This document shows positions 1 through 8,786 of a DNA stretch of 64,000 bases, in pieces (the first letter of the stretch is position 1; the number at the start of each line of letters is the position of its first letter). The notes beneath the pieces are model-generated. The model saw nothing but the letters and a program-made list of their open reading frames with translations, was not told the origin of the DNA and made no database searches. Source of the stretch: Planctomycetota bacterium. Lineage in GTDB: Bacteria; Planctomycetota; Planctomycetia; Pirellulales; Pirellulaceae. Location: the NCBI GenBank assembly GCA_014381825.1, contig JACNKX010000143.1:82360-146359 (forward strand). The letters are read 5' to 3'. The position numbers were made by a program, and so were the translations under genes.

Positions 1-1259
1 GCGATTACGAATGGGTTCTGAATTGGAGCTTTCACTTTGCCGGAAGACCTTGGGACGTTGTGCCCGTGTTGTCGTCGGATGCGAATGAAGTATCCGATAC
101 ATCGCGAACGAGAGCCAAGTTCGCGCACCAGATAGCGATCGGGAAAGACGTGCGATTCATCGAACGCGTGCCCCAAGATAGCCGCTCAGCACAAGAAATT
201 GTAGCGGCATGGATCGCCGACCAGAAACGCGTCTGGCAAGGCACTCGCAACAAACTTCCCCAAGGCAATGACCTCGTCTTCGTTCCAGCTCAGTCGTGGC
301 CCCAACGACCAGGGCCGCGTCTCGTCCGCTCGTCGATCTATTATCCAGGCGGTAAGCGGGATAACGTCGATCAAGAAACAGGGATCATGCTCACGCTCCA
401 CAATTGGGGTGGCGAAGATTGCGCGGGGACAGCGAATCCTCAATCGCTGGCTGATCGGCTCAATGTCATTGCCGTCTGTGTCAACTATCTGCAAAGCGGC
501 CGCAAAGCTTCGGTCGAAGATCCCGAGCCTTACGACTTCGGTTACCTGCAATCGCTTGACGCCCTGCGCGCCTTAGCATTCGTCCGAAACGGTTTGAAGC
601 AAGATGGAATCGACTACGATGACAGTCGCTTATTTTGCACCGGTGGATCGGGCGGCGGAAACGTAACTCAAATGGCGAACAAGCTCGCTCCGCGAACGTT
701 CGCCTGTATCATCGACATGTGCGGAATGAAGAAGTTAAGCGATGACATCGCCTTCAATCAACTGGGAGGTAGCGGCTTGAACGCTCGATGGAGCCAAGAC
801 CTGAACAGCGCCAATTACTTGTCTCCAGATGAGCAGGAACTCCGCTTCGTCGGCAATCCGAATCACTTAACGACGCTGAAATCGCTTCAGCCGTCGGCCA
901 AGATCATTGTCGTACACGGCGTGGATGACACGACTTGTCCTTACCAAGACGCCCGCGAAATGGTGGCCAACATGCAGGCAGCCGACTTGGACGTTGAACC
1001 TCACTTCATTTCGAAGGCCGATCTAGATGGAAAGGTGTTCACGAGCAGCGGCCATGCTCTGGGGAATCGCACCGAGATTGTTTTCCGCGTTGCTGCAAAG
1101 TACCTCGCATCGGACAGCCTTCAAGCCTTGCGTCGCAATGGTGCCAGCGACTTCGACCGTCGTGAAGAATTCCGATATGCAACAACCAACGGCGACTTTG
1201 TAATCTCGTATGAGGGTGGCGTGCCGGTTGGCTCGTTCGAACCGATTATCCAACGATAA
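1..1259 (+). CDS. alpha/beta hydrolase, 5'-truncated by window edge
   Basis: The reading frame is open from base 3 to the stop at 1257-1259, so the true start lies outside the window; a GTG at 60 is unlikely to be the start because coding-like sequence continues upstream of it. The protein has an alpha/beta-hydrolase layout like that of secreted esterases or poly(3-hydroxybutyrate) depolymerase-like enzymes. A nucleophile elbow GGSGGG follows a CT pair near codon 200. An acid-loop candidate, VVHGVDDTTCP, comes about 90 residues later, and a His candidate, SSGHALG, follows. An HNWGGEDCAG stretch near codon 120 could form the oxyanion region. The hydrolase fold is well supported by this motif order. 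The substrate cannot be read from the sequence. The next gene is convergent. Confidence 0.8.
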   Translation, partial: DYEWVLNWSFHFAGRPWDVVPVLSSDANEVSDTSRTRAKFAHQIAIGKDVRFIERVPQDSRSAQEIVAAWIADQKRVWQGTRNKLPQGNDLVFVPAQSWPQRPGPRLVRSSIYYPGGKRDNVDQETGIMLTLHNWGGEDCAGTANPQSLADRLNVIAVCVNYLQSGRKASVEDPEPYDFGYLQSLDALRALAFVRNGLKQDGIDYDDSRLFCTGGSGGGNVTQMANKLAPRTFACIIDMCGMKKLSDDIAFNQLGGSGLNARWSQDLNSANYLSPDEQELRFVGNPNHLTTLKSLQPSAKIIVVHGVDDTTCPYQDAREMVANMQAADLDVEPHFISKADLDGKVFTSSGHALGNRTEIVFRVAAKYLASDSLQALRRNGASDFDRREEFRYATTNGDFVISYEGGVPVGSFEPIIQR

Positions 1260-1372
1260 ACCAGGAGCCGTGAAAATGGGACTGGCTCCGAAGCAGCGCG
1301 ATCGATTCCCCATTCAAGAACACTTTGTTCGCCGCTTCGGTGCCTGTCCCCTTTCTCGCTCGGCGCAACGCG

Positions 1373-2731
1373 TTATCCAAACAACTCGCGAATAGGTTTA
1401 CCCGAATCGAGCAGATACATCGGGCGATCCAGCCGGTCGCGGAAGGTGACTGAGCGGGCGTCGATCCCGAGATGATGATAGACGGTCGCAGCAACGTCTT
1501 GCGGAGTGAGGGGTCGTTCGACGACATGTTCGCCGCGCGAGTTGGATCGACCAATCACCTGTCCCATCTGCATTCCGCCGCCCCCCATCAAGACGCTAAA
1601 CGTGCGTCCCCAATGATCACGTCCGGCGTACTGATTCATTCGTGGTGTGCGCCCGAACTCGCCCATTGCGACAATCAATGTTTTCTCGTACATACCTCGA
1701 TCGATCAGATCGCGGATCAGAGCCGCCATCGCGCGGTCCAACGGCGGGATCAGAAGTTTGGCTCCCTTCTCCGTTTGAAAGCGGTTCGCCGAACCATGAT
1801 GATCCCACGGAACGCAGTTGACGGTGGCGAAAGTAACGCCCCGCTCGACCAACCGCCTCGCCAACAAAGCGCTCTGCCCAAATGTATGCCGACCGTAGGC
1901 ATCTCGCACACGAACGGGTTCGGCAGTGATGTCAAACGCATCTCGAACGCCTGCACTCGACAGCAAGTTGAAAGCATTTTGTAGATGTTCGTCGACATCA
2001 GTCATTGCGGGTTCAAGCTGGCGCGTCGCACGATCGAACGACTTGAGTAACTCGCGTCGATTCTCCAATCGGCTCATCGGCAACCCGTTTGGCAGCGTCA
2101 GATTCTTGACGGCGTAATCTGTTTCGTTGGGATCTGAATTGACTACGAACGGGTTATGACCGCCTCCGAGATAAGCCGCATAGTGAAACAGATTGTCGGT
2201 CCCGCCTCGCAAATGCGGAGCGCCGACATACGGCGGCATTCCCGGTTGATTCGCACCTCGCAATCGAGCCGCCGCTGAACCCATCGACGGACGTCTCTGA
2301 ATCCGATTGTCGGGGCCATTGAAGTCCGGGCCCTCAAACCCGGTCAGCATCCAATGATTCCCTTTCGTGTGATCACCCGACCCGTGGTTGACCGTTCGCA
2401 GAATCGCCAAGTGTTCCATCAAGCCAGCCGTCTCCGGCAACAACTCGCCGAAAGCGACTCCAGGCACGCTGGTACCGATGGCCCCCAAAGGCCCGCGAAA
2501 CTCAACCGGTGCTTCTGGCTTTGGATCCCAAGTTTCCATGTGTCCTGGCCCGCCGCTCAACCAGAACAAGATCACGTTCGTATCCAAATCACGCTTCACT
2601 GCACCTTCGGCGCGCAGCTTGAACATCTCGGCAAGTCCAAGGCCACCAACTCCCAACAACCCGGCTTGCACAAAACCGCGTCGGCTAATGCCATCGCAGT
2701 CAGTTGTTACTTCGCCAGTGATTCGCAGCAT
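1373..2731 (-). CDS. DUF1501 family protein, Tat-exported
   Basis: This 452-residue protein belongs to the DUF1501 family, which is greatly expanded in planctomycetes and has an alkaline-phosphatase/sulfatase-like fold. A twin-arginine signal (SRRGFVQAG, residues 16-24) followed by a hydrophobic stretch indicates export as a folded protein. Family landmarks are the N-terminal FWLSGGPGHMETWDPKPEAP, the central VERGVTFATVNC and the C-terminal GEFGRTPRMN...GRDHWG motif that contains likely metal or active-site residues. These proteins usually pair with a PSD1-type cytochrome protein. This one has no such partner beside it: the upstream neighbour is the DUF5685-NfeD gene. The enzymatic role is unknown; polysaccharide or sulfated-glycan degradation is often suspected. 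Confidence 0.9.
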   Translation of the reverse strand: MLRITGEVTTDCDGISRRGFVQAGLLGVGGLGLAEMFKLRAEGAVKRDLDTNVILFWLSGGPGHMETWDPKPEAPVEFRGPLGAIGTSVPGVAFGELLPETAGLMEHLAILRTVNHGSGDHTKGNHWMLTGFEGPDFNGPDNRIQRRPSMGSAAARLRGANQPGMPPYVGAPHLRGGTDNLFHYAAYLGGGHNPFVVNSDPNETDYAVKNLTLPNGLPMSRLENRRELLKSFDRATRQLEPAMTDVDEHLQNAFNLLSSAGVRDAFDITAEPVRVRDAYGRHTFGQSALLARRLVERGVTFATVNCVPWDHHGSANRFQTEKGAKLLIPPLDRAMAALIRDLIDRGMYEKTLIVAMGEFGRTPRMNQYAGRDHWGRTFSVLMGGGGMQMGQVIGRSNSRGEHVVERPLTPQDVAATVYHHLGIDARSVTFRDRLDRPMYLLDSGKPIRELFG

Positions 2732-2943
2732 GATGTTTCCTCTATCAACACGATCGGCAGAATCCGTCGATCAGTTCGTTTAAAGATACTCGAATTGGCC
2801 CCACAATGCAGCAGTTCGGGCAGGCTGTGGATGACACCAGTTGGCGAATCCGGTGCGTGTCTAGGAGTTCGGCAATACACCAATCCGATTCAGGCCCACC
2901 CCGTGAGCCAAACCTAGCTCACGATCGGACTGCCGAGTGCCGG

Positions 2944-4296
2944 CTAAATTGCACGAACAACAACTCGATCTCGGAAAATGTCGACGATTTGAATTCGTGC
3001 CGCGGCACTGACGAACTCACCTTCCGTTGCGACATCAAGAATGCGGTCGTCAAAAATGCCTTGCCCCGTTGGCCGTAGAGGTGTTCGAGCGACACCCCAC
3101 ATGCCAATCTCAAGCTCCCAGGCCGGCTCGTCGATTGGGGCGAGCTTGGTTGGGCTGGCGTCTGCGCTAGACAAGTTGCCATTTCGTTTCTTTTTGTTAT
3201 TTGTTGCACAACACGGATCGCAACAGCAGCAGCCCGGATCACAACACTGCGTACACGCAACATGAGAACCTGAATCGCCGCTGACCAAGCAGCACTCGGC
3301 GAACCCACAGGCTGTTTCCCCGCCCAACGCGCCGGCATCACAGCAAGAAGCAACTTCACAACACGCCGCGATTTCGCAGCACCCGTCAATGACGCCCAGC
3401 AACCCGAAATCCATGAACGTATACACCGAGCCGGATGCTGCAAGTTGCTGGCGCGGGCCCAGTGAGGCACAAGTCGTGGCGGAGGAATTGATTCGCTTCT
3501 CAACACGACGAGCGACCGATGTCAGGACATTGGAGCTAAGCGCTAATTGACCAAAGTTGAATCGACAAATTTGCGCGGCGGTTCGCAGACGTGCGACACA
3601 GTACCGAAACGAATTCGTGACGGACAGCTCGTCAGGCAGAGGATTAAAGTCGCCTCGCCGACGATCACGGCTCCAATCGACCGCACAATCGAAAGCGATA
3701 ATGGCGTGGCCGACTTGTTCGCCAACTGCTGCCAATGCTGGTCGATGTTGACTCATGTCGCGAACGCCACCCAGCAATCCGAATACGTAACCGAATGCGT
3801 TGGCGGTTGGCTCGGAATAATCGCCGACTGACTGTTCAATCTCGGTTTGTTCCAAGTCAAGGTGATCATCGATATGAGTTCGAACGCTCGCAGCGAATTG
3901 CGGGTCGAGAGTCTCGAAGTAAGAACGAGCCACTTCGAACCGTCGTCGCAGCATCCAGTTCGCCAGCGATGATGCTGGCCCCGCACCATCACGGGCGTCG
4001 TCCTCCAACTTGATCGCGGCAAGCAATAGGCCGAAGGAAGCGCAAAACTCGCCAAGCGGCGCTTCGTCCAGCTGGTTCAAGCCCACTTTGCTTCGCAATC
4101 GGCAACAGGTCGGCGCGTTCGCATCAGGCGGTGGAAATGTGCCACTGTCGATGCCAAGCAAATAGAGTAGCACCGCTTCATAGCTCAGAAACGGAAGCGA
4201 GAGCAATCCATAATGGTGACGTTGATATTGGCAGCATCGCGCGTAAACCTGCCGGTAGATGGTTGTTTGACAGGTTGGTCGCAGGAATCCGAACAT
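2944..4296 (-). CDS. DUF5685-like protein fused to Cys-rich linker and NfeD-type OB domain
   Basis: The first 290 or so residues of this 450-residue protein match the general pattern of DUF5685 proteins: MFGFLRP start, Cys pairs at the N-terminus, a long helical body, and the AFDCAVDWSRDRRRGDFNPL segment. Residues 304-363 contain 18 cysteines, mostly in CC pairs, including a CCCC run, a plausible metal-binding or disulfide-rich linker. A Lys/Ser-rich stretch follows. Residues 393-450 resemble the C-terminal OB-fold domain of NfeD proteins (G-x-x-GVARTPLRPTG, then a D-x-ATEGEFV segment and a VVVRA end). There is no signal peptide and no clear membrane segment, so it may be cytosolic. The fusion is read from motifs only. 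The DUF5685 assignment is moderate, the NfeD-like tail fairly strong. Confidence 0.7.
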   Translation of the reverse strand: MFGFLRPTCQTTIYRQVYARCCQYQRHHYGLLSLPFLSYEAVLLYLLGIDSGTFPPPDANAPTCCRLRSKVGLNQLDEAPLGEFCASFGLLLAAIKLEDDARDGAGPASSLANWMLRRRFEVARSYFETLDPQFAASVRTHIDDHLDLEQTEIEQSVGDYSEPTANAFGYVFGLLGGVRDMSQHRPALAAVGEQVGHAIIAFDCAVDWSRDRRRGDFNPLPDELSVTNSFRYCVARLRTAAQICRFNFGQLALSSNVLTSVARRVEKRINSSATTCASLGPRQQLAASGSVYTFMDFGLLGVIDGCCEIAACCEVASCCDAGALGGETACGFAECCLVSGDSGSHVACTQCCDPGCCCCDPCCATNNKKKRNGNLSSADASPTKLAPIDEPAWELEIGMWGVARTPLRPTGQGIFDDRILDVATEGEFVSAAARIQIVDIFRDRVVVRAI

Positions 4297-4364
4297 GGCG
4301 AGTGCGGGTCGATCAAACTTGCTGGATAGTTCATCCAGTGTACTGAGATCTTGAGCCGTTGCAC

Positions 4365-5810
4365 TCAGCCCATCACTTCGTGAATCGGTTTTCCGAATTC
4401 CTTTTCCAATCGCTTGCGGCCTGGAATCGCCAACGCGCGGGGGTCGAGGCCGAGTTGATGTAGCACCGTCGCGTGAACGTCGGTTACATAGTGACGATTC
4501 TCGACGGCGTGGAAACCAAGTTCGTCGGTTCGCCCGTGAGCGATGCCTCCTTTGATCCCGCCGCCAGCCATCCAGACCGTGAAGCCGAAGGGATGATGAT
4601 CGCGGCCGTCAGCATGTTGCGAACCGGGAGTTCTTCCAAACTCGCTAGCCCACACAACGAGCGTCTCGTCGAGCAGTCCGCGCTGCTTCAGGTCGGCAAG
4701 CAACGCTGCGATCGGTTGATCGACTTGTTTGCAGAGCTTCGAGTGATTTGCCTTCAATCCCTTGTGCGAATCCCAGCGACCTGCTCCGCCACTACTGCCG
4801 TGGTACACCTGGACGAATCGCACACCACGTTCAACCAATCGGCGGGCGGCCAACATCTGCTGGCCGAACGGTCGCGTCTCGTCCTGATTCAACCCGTATG
4901 AGTTCTGCGTCGCTCTTGTCTCGTCATCGAATCGAACGACGTCGGGCACGGCCATCTGCATGCGGAACGCCAACTCGTACGAACGAATGCGCGCGCGGAT
5001 CGCGGCGTCGTTGGGATACTGTTCAGCCGTCAATCGATTTAGCCGCCCAAGCAGCTGGAATTCGCCGACTTGCTCTTCGCGAAAGACGCCCTTCGCTGGT
5101 TTGGCATAAGGCAAGGGGTTCACTGGATCGATGTTCAGCGGCACGCCATCGTATTGCGGTCCGAGATAGTTCGCGCGATGAGCTTCTTGCCCGCCGCAGC
5201 AATCGGCGATCGGTTGGCCCATGACGACGAATTGAGGCAGGTTTTCGTTAATTGATCCGAGTCCGTAGTTTACCCACGAACCGATCGTCGGGAAAAAGCC
5301 GTCGACTCGGTGGCGGCCGGTGTGGAATTGGAGCTGCGCGCCGTGATTGCTGTCTTCGGTCCACATGGATCGAACAAGGCACAGGTCATCGGCTTGCTTC
5401 CCGAGATGCGGCCACCAATCGCTGATCTCGAGGCCGCTCTGACCCCATTTGCGATACGGCACCTGAAGCGGATACAGTTCGGTGCGAATGAAACCGTTGT
5501 TCGGATCAAATGCAACGACACGTTCGTTTTCCAAGTAAGGCGACTTGAGGACGTCCTTATGCGGCGTCTCGTCGATCGTCTTGCCCGCGTACTTCGTGAG
5601 GGCCGGCTTCGGGTCGAACGACTCCATGTGGCTCGTGCCACCGATCATGAACAACCAGATGACACTCTTCGCCTTCGGAGCAAGCCGCTGCATTTGCGTC
5701 GTTGCGGCGGCCTGAACCTCCTGCTGCAACATGCCTGCTAGGGCAACGCTGCCAAAGCCGAGTCCCATGTCGGAGAGGAATGCTCGTCGGGTTTGATTGA
5801 ATTGGTCCAT
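4365..5810 (-). CDS. DUF1501 family protein, Tat-exported
   Basis: 481-residue DUF1501 protein. The start at 5810 gives [16 protein letters not shown], a twin-arginine signal with a following hydrophobic stretch. Family motifs are [20 protein letters not shown] near residue 50, the Cys pair in [27 protein letters not shown], and the C-terminal [21 protein letters not shown]. It lies 82 bases downstream of the PSD1 cytochrome gene on the same strand, the usual two-gene arrangement of this family, so the two products probably act on the same substrate outside the cytoplasm. A long palindrome lies in the gap between them. No reaction has been established for this family. Confidence 0.92.
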   Translation of the reverse strand: MDQFNQTRRAFLSDMGLGFGSVALAGMLQQEVQAAATTQMQRLAPKAKSVIWLFMIGGTSHMESFDPKPALTKYAGKTIDETPHKDVLKSPYLENERVVAFDPNNGFIRTELYPLQVPYRKWGQSGLEISDWWPHLGKQADDLCLVRSMWTEDSNHGAQLQFHTGRHRVDGFFPTIGSWVNYGLGSINENLPQFVVMGQPIADCCGGQEAHRANYLGPQYDGVPLNIDPVNPLPYAKPAKGVFREEQVGEFQLLGRLNRLTAEQYPNDAAIRARIRSYELAFRMQMAVPDVVRFDDETRATQNSYGLNQDETRPFGQQMLAARRLVERGVRFVQVYHGSSGGAGRWDSHKGLKANHSKLCKQVDQPIAALLADLKQRGLLDETLVVWASEFGRTPGSQHADGRDHHPFGFTVWMAGGGIKGGIAHGRTDELGFHAVENRHYVTDVHATVLHQLGLDPRALAIPGRKRLEKEFGKPIHEVMG

Positions 5811-5834
5811 TTGTGTTTCTGTTTGTTAAAAATG

Positions 5835-5886
5835 TAGCCATCACTCTCCGAGTGATGAGCGCTCGTCACTCGGAGAGTGACGGCTA
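5835..5886. repeat. 52-bp near-perfect palindrome between PSD1 and DUF1501 genes
   Basis: Two arms of 26 bases, TAGCCATCACTCTCC... and ...GGAGAGTGACGGCTA, pair with only two mismatches and meet at GAGCGCTC, giving a very stable cruciform or hairpin. There is no T run on either side, so it is not a canonical terminator. The form resembles dispersed REP-like palindromes mobilised by IS200/RAYT-type transposases, one of which lies at 27 kb. It could also lower read-through between the two genes. Confidence 0.75.
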
Positions 5887-5892
5887 CTTTGA

Positions 5893-8556
5893 TTATCGAG
5901 CGGTAACAAAATCGTTGTGGTTCATAAGGACATGAATCAAGTTTTCGCGGGCTCGCATCGCGGGGTCGTCAGAAGCTTGAACGGTTGCAGTCGTCTTGCC
6001 GCCAAAGTCTGTGAGCGCGGACGGTTTGGAAAGCGTGGTCGCTTGCTGCTTCAGGAAGTTGCGACAAGTCACGGATTCTGCCTCCGATGGGTCCCGCGTC
6101 AACATCTGAGTGAACGCGAGCTGTACGAAGCGACTTTCGGCATCAGATTGGTCGGACACTTCGCTCCACAACGCGCGAGCCAGCTTGCGGGACTCGGATA
6201 GCGAAAGCGTGCTATTTGCGAGCGTAAGCGCTTGTTGCGGGATAATGCTCTTCGAGCGGCGATAGCACTCGTTGGGTCCCGCCGCGTCGAACAGAACAAG
6301 CATCGTCATCTGCTTCTCGTACGCGTGCCGAAAGTAGATGCTCCGTCTCCGTACGGTTTCACCCTCGGTGTAGTCAATGTCTGGACCACTTTGTGTCAGA
6401 TCCAAGCTGCCCGCGACATGTAAGACGCTGTCTCGGATGACTTCCGCATCGAGCCGTCTGATGTTGGCACGCCACAATAATTGGTTATCGGGATCAGCCT
6501 TCGAGTTGGCAGCGGTCAGAGTCGCATCGGCAGACGACGCGAGCTGGTACACGCGCGAAGTGACAATCAAACGATGCAAGTGCTTCATACTCCATTCGTG
6601 TTCGATCAACTCGACCGCCAGCCAATCAAGCAGTTCAACGTGCGTTGGCCGCGGCGAACGAAGACCGAAATCGAAGACATTCGCGACGAGCGGTTCTCCG
6701 AAATGTCGCAGCCACATGTGATTGACGGCGACGCGCGCTGTGAGCGGATTCTCCGAGTCCGCAATCCAGCGGGCTAACGCCAAGCGTCGACCAGTGCTGG
6801 TGCGGGGATATGCCTTTCCGACGGAGGCGTACTTTGCGTCGCTAAGACCGAGCGCTTTGTCCGCTGCCGCTAGCTTCTTCTGTGCTGCTTGCAGTTCCTT
6901 CGACGCTTTCGCGACAGCCGCTTCCTTCTTGCTTGCGTCAGCCTCATCGCTTGCTTTCGCCGCATCGCTCGCGACCTGCTTTTCTGATACTTCCAGCTTT
7001 GCCGCGTGAGAAGCTGCGAGGCGTTCTGCATCCGCTGCCGCTTTGGCAAGGTGCGCTGTGTCGTCGGAGGACTGCTCTGAGTACTTGGCCTTGTCCGCCG
7101 CCCAGCGGGCTCGCAATGATTTGAGCGCTGTCTCGGCAGACGTCAGCTTCAGTGATTCGACACTCGCCGCGCTCGATTCGGTCGCCTCTCCTTGTCGTCT
7201 GTCAAGTTGCTTCTTTGCGGCGGCAACGCGCTGCTCGGCTGCTTGGATTTCTTCTCGCTCAATATGTGGCCACAGCGATGGAAAGACGGCGATCGGAGGT
7301 AACGAGATGGGATCGACCCCAAACGGTCTGTCAAAGAACGCGGGGATCGTCGGAGCGACAGGACTCTCTTTGTCGAAGTGCTTTTCGTTTCCGCGCAGAT
7401 AAAGAAACGTTTTGGCTTCGGGCTCGGCATCAAAGACTCGGGCCACTCCATCGTTCATGAGGTTTGGTTGACCAGGCACTCGCTCGGTGCGAACGTTATG
7501 CGGCTCGAATACGGCTCGCATGGCGTAGTATTCGTGCTGAGCAATCGGATCGAACTTGTGGTCATGACAGCGAGCGCAATTGATCGTCATACCGAGGAAC
7601 GCTTTGGCCGTGTGTTCGACGGTTGCGTCGAGCCAGATGTTGCGATTGCTCTTGTGATAATTGCGTGCCAGAAAACCAGTGGCTCGCAGCACATCAAAGT
7701 TGTCCGGTGCAATCTCATCACCGGCCAGCATCTCGACGATCATCTGATCGTAGCCCTTGTCATCATTCAGCGATTCGACGATCCAATCCCGCCACCGCCA
7801 AATGTGACGCTGACTGCCTCGCAACTGATTCTTGTATCCGTTCCAATCGCTGTAGCGCCAGACATCCATCCAATGACGGCCCCATCGCTCGCCATAGTGC
7901 GGACTGTCGAGCAATTGATCGACGAGTTGCGCGTACGCATCGCTGGACTTGTTTTTCAAAAACTCGTCGACTTGCTGACGCGTCGGAGGCAAGCCAATCA
8001 GGTCGAGGTACAATCTCCGTACGAGTGTCCGCTCACCAGCAAGGCCGACCGGCTTCACTCGACCAAGCCGATGTTGCTCGGCGATGAAAGCATCAATCGG
8101 ATTGCCCGTCCAATCTGCTTCGTCGATTTTCGGAACGTTAGGGCGAACCGGCACTTGATAAGCCCAATGCTCGCGTGGGCTAGTCGGAATCGGCTCGTCG
8201 TCTGGCGCCGGCGCTCCTCGCTCGATCCAGGCTCGGACCGATGCGAGTTGTGCTGCGTTCAGTGCTTCGCCTTCTCCCTCAGGCGGCATGCGCTGATCGA
8301 TGTCATCAGTCGAGACGCGTTGAAACAGCAGGCTTTCGCTCGATGCTCCCGGCACGACTGCCGCGCCGCTGTCTCCGCCCTTGCGAATCAATGTCGCCGC
8401 ATCGAGCCGCAATCCGGCCTTTTGCTTCAGTGCGCCATGGCACGCCGAACACTTCTCCATGAGCAGTGGTTTGATGTCACGCTCGTAGTCAACGTCCGCA
8501 GCGAATACCGCTGGCGTTGTGAGAAGTGACGGGAGAAGAACTAGCAGCGAACGCAT
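5893..8556 (-). CDS. PSD1 and planctomycete cytochrome c domain protein (DUF1549-DUF1553)
   Basis: 887 residues with a Sec signal peptide (MRSLLVLLPSLLTTPAVFAAD). A planctomycete-type cytochrome c domain follows, with haem motif CSACH at residues 36-40 and a likely distal Met in RMPPEGEG near 90. DUF1549 covers about 145-350 and contains RRLYLDLIGLPPTRQQVDEF and a second CxxCH in CARCHDHKFDP. An Ala/Lys-rich coiled coil occupies about 435-570. DUF1553 runs from about 600 to 860 (ENPLTARVAVNHMWLRHFGE). This domain order defines a planctomycete family of unknown reaction; a periplasmic redox role is likely from the haem. It lies just upstream of a DUF1501 gene on the same strand and is divergent from a second such pair. 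Confidence 0.93.
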   Translation of the reverse strand: MRSLLVLLPSLLTTPAVFAADVDYERDIKPLLMEKCSACHGALKQKAGLRLDAATLIRKGGDSGAAVVPGASSESLLFQRVSTDDIDQRMPPEGEGEALNAAQLASVRAWIERGAPAPDDEPIPTSPREHWAYQVPVRPNVPKIDEADWTGNPIDAFIAEQHRLGRVKPVGLAGERTLVRRLYLDLIGLPPTRQQVDEFLKNKSSDAYAQLVDQLLDSPHYGERWGRHWMDVWRYSDWNGYKNQLRGSQRHIWRWRDWIVESLNDDKGYDQMIVEMLAGDEIAPDNFDVLRATGFLARNYHKSNRNIWLDATVEHTAKAFLGMTINCARCHDHKFDPIAQHEYYAMRAVFEPHNVRTERVPGQPNLMNDGVARVFDAEPEAKTFLYLRGNEKHFDKESPVAPTIPAFFDRPFGVDPISLPPIAVFPSLWPHIEREEIQAAEQRVAAAKKQLDRRQGEATESSAASVESLKLTSAETALKSLRARWAADKAKYSEQSSDDTAHLAKAAADAERLAASHAAKLEVSEKQVASDAAKASDEADASKKEAAVAKASKELQAAQKKLAAADKALGLSDAKYASVGKAYPRTSTGRRLALARWIADSENPLTARVAVNHMWLRHFGEPLVANVFDFGLRSPRPTHVELLDWLAVELIEHEWSMKHLHRLIVTSRVYQLASSADATLTAANSKADPDNQLLWRANIRRLDAEVIRDSVLHVAGSLDLTQSGPDIDYTEGETVRRRSIYFRHAYEKQMTMLVLFDAAGPNECYRRSKSIIPQQALTLANSTLSLSESRKLARALWSEVSDQSDAESRFVQLAFTQMLTRDPSEAESVTCRNFLKQQATTLSKPSALTDFGGKTTATVQASDDPAMRARENLIHVLMNHNDFVTAR

Positions 8557-8786
8557 GGCTGGTTTTCTACGGGGTAGGGATCAATGCGAATCGGGAGCGA
8601 AAACCTCTGAGTCGCGGGGTCCTCAGTATAACCCATTCGTGATCGTCGATCATTTCCGTCGTGCGGTGGCCTCATGCCTTTTTTCCGAGTCAGCAGCTAA
8701 CTAGAAGCTTTACCCAGTGATTCATTGACGCGAAGAGATTATCATTGAGGATTGACCCCCGCCGCAAACTCTCCCACCTCAGAGCT
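8557..8786. promoter_or_regulatory. divergent intergenic region between two PSD1 genes
   Basis: About 230 bases separate the two oppositely oriented cytochrome-protein genes, so promoters for both directions must be here. I could not pick out a convincing -35/-10 pair, operator palindrome or riboswitch, and no open frame in it looks like a gene. Confidence 0.3.

Noticed and set aside
7378..8529. A 383-codon open frame antisense to the PSD1 cytochrome gene
   Set aside because: It is the mirror of a gene with haem motifs and DUF1549; its translation has no recognisable domain and no ribosome site. It is a codon-bias shadow.
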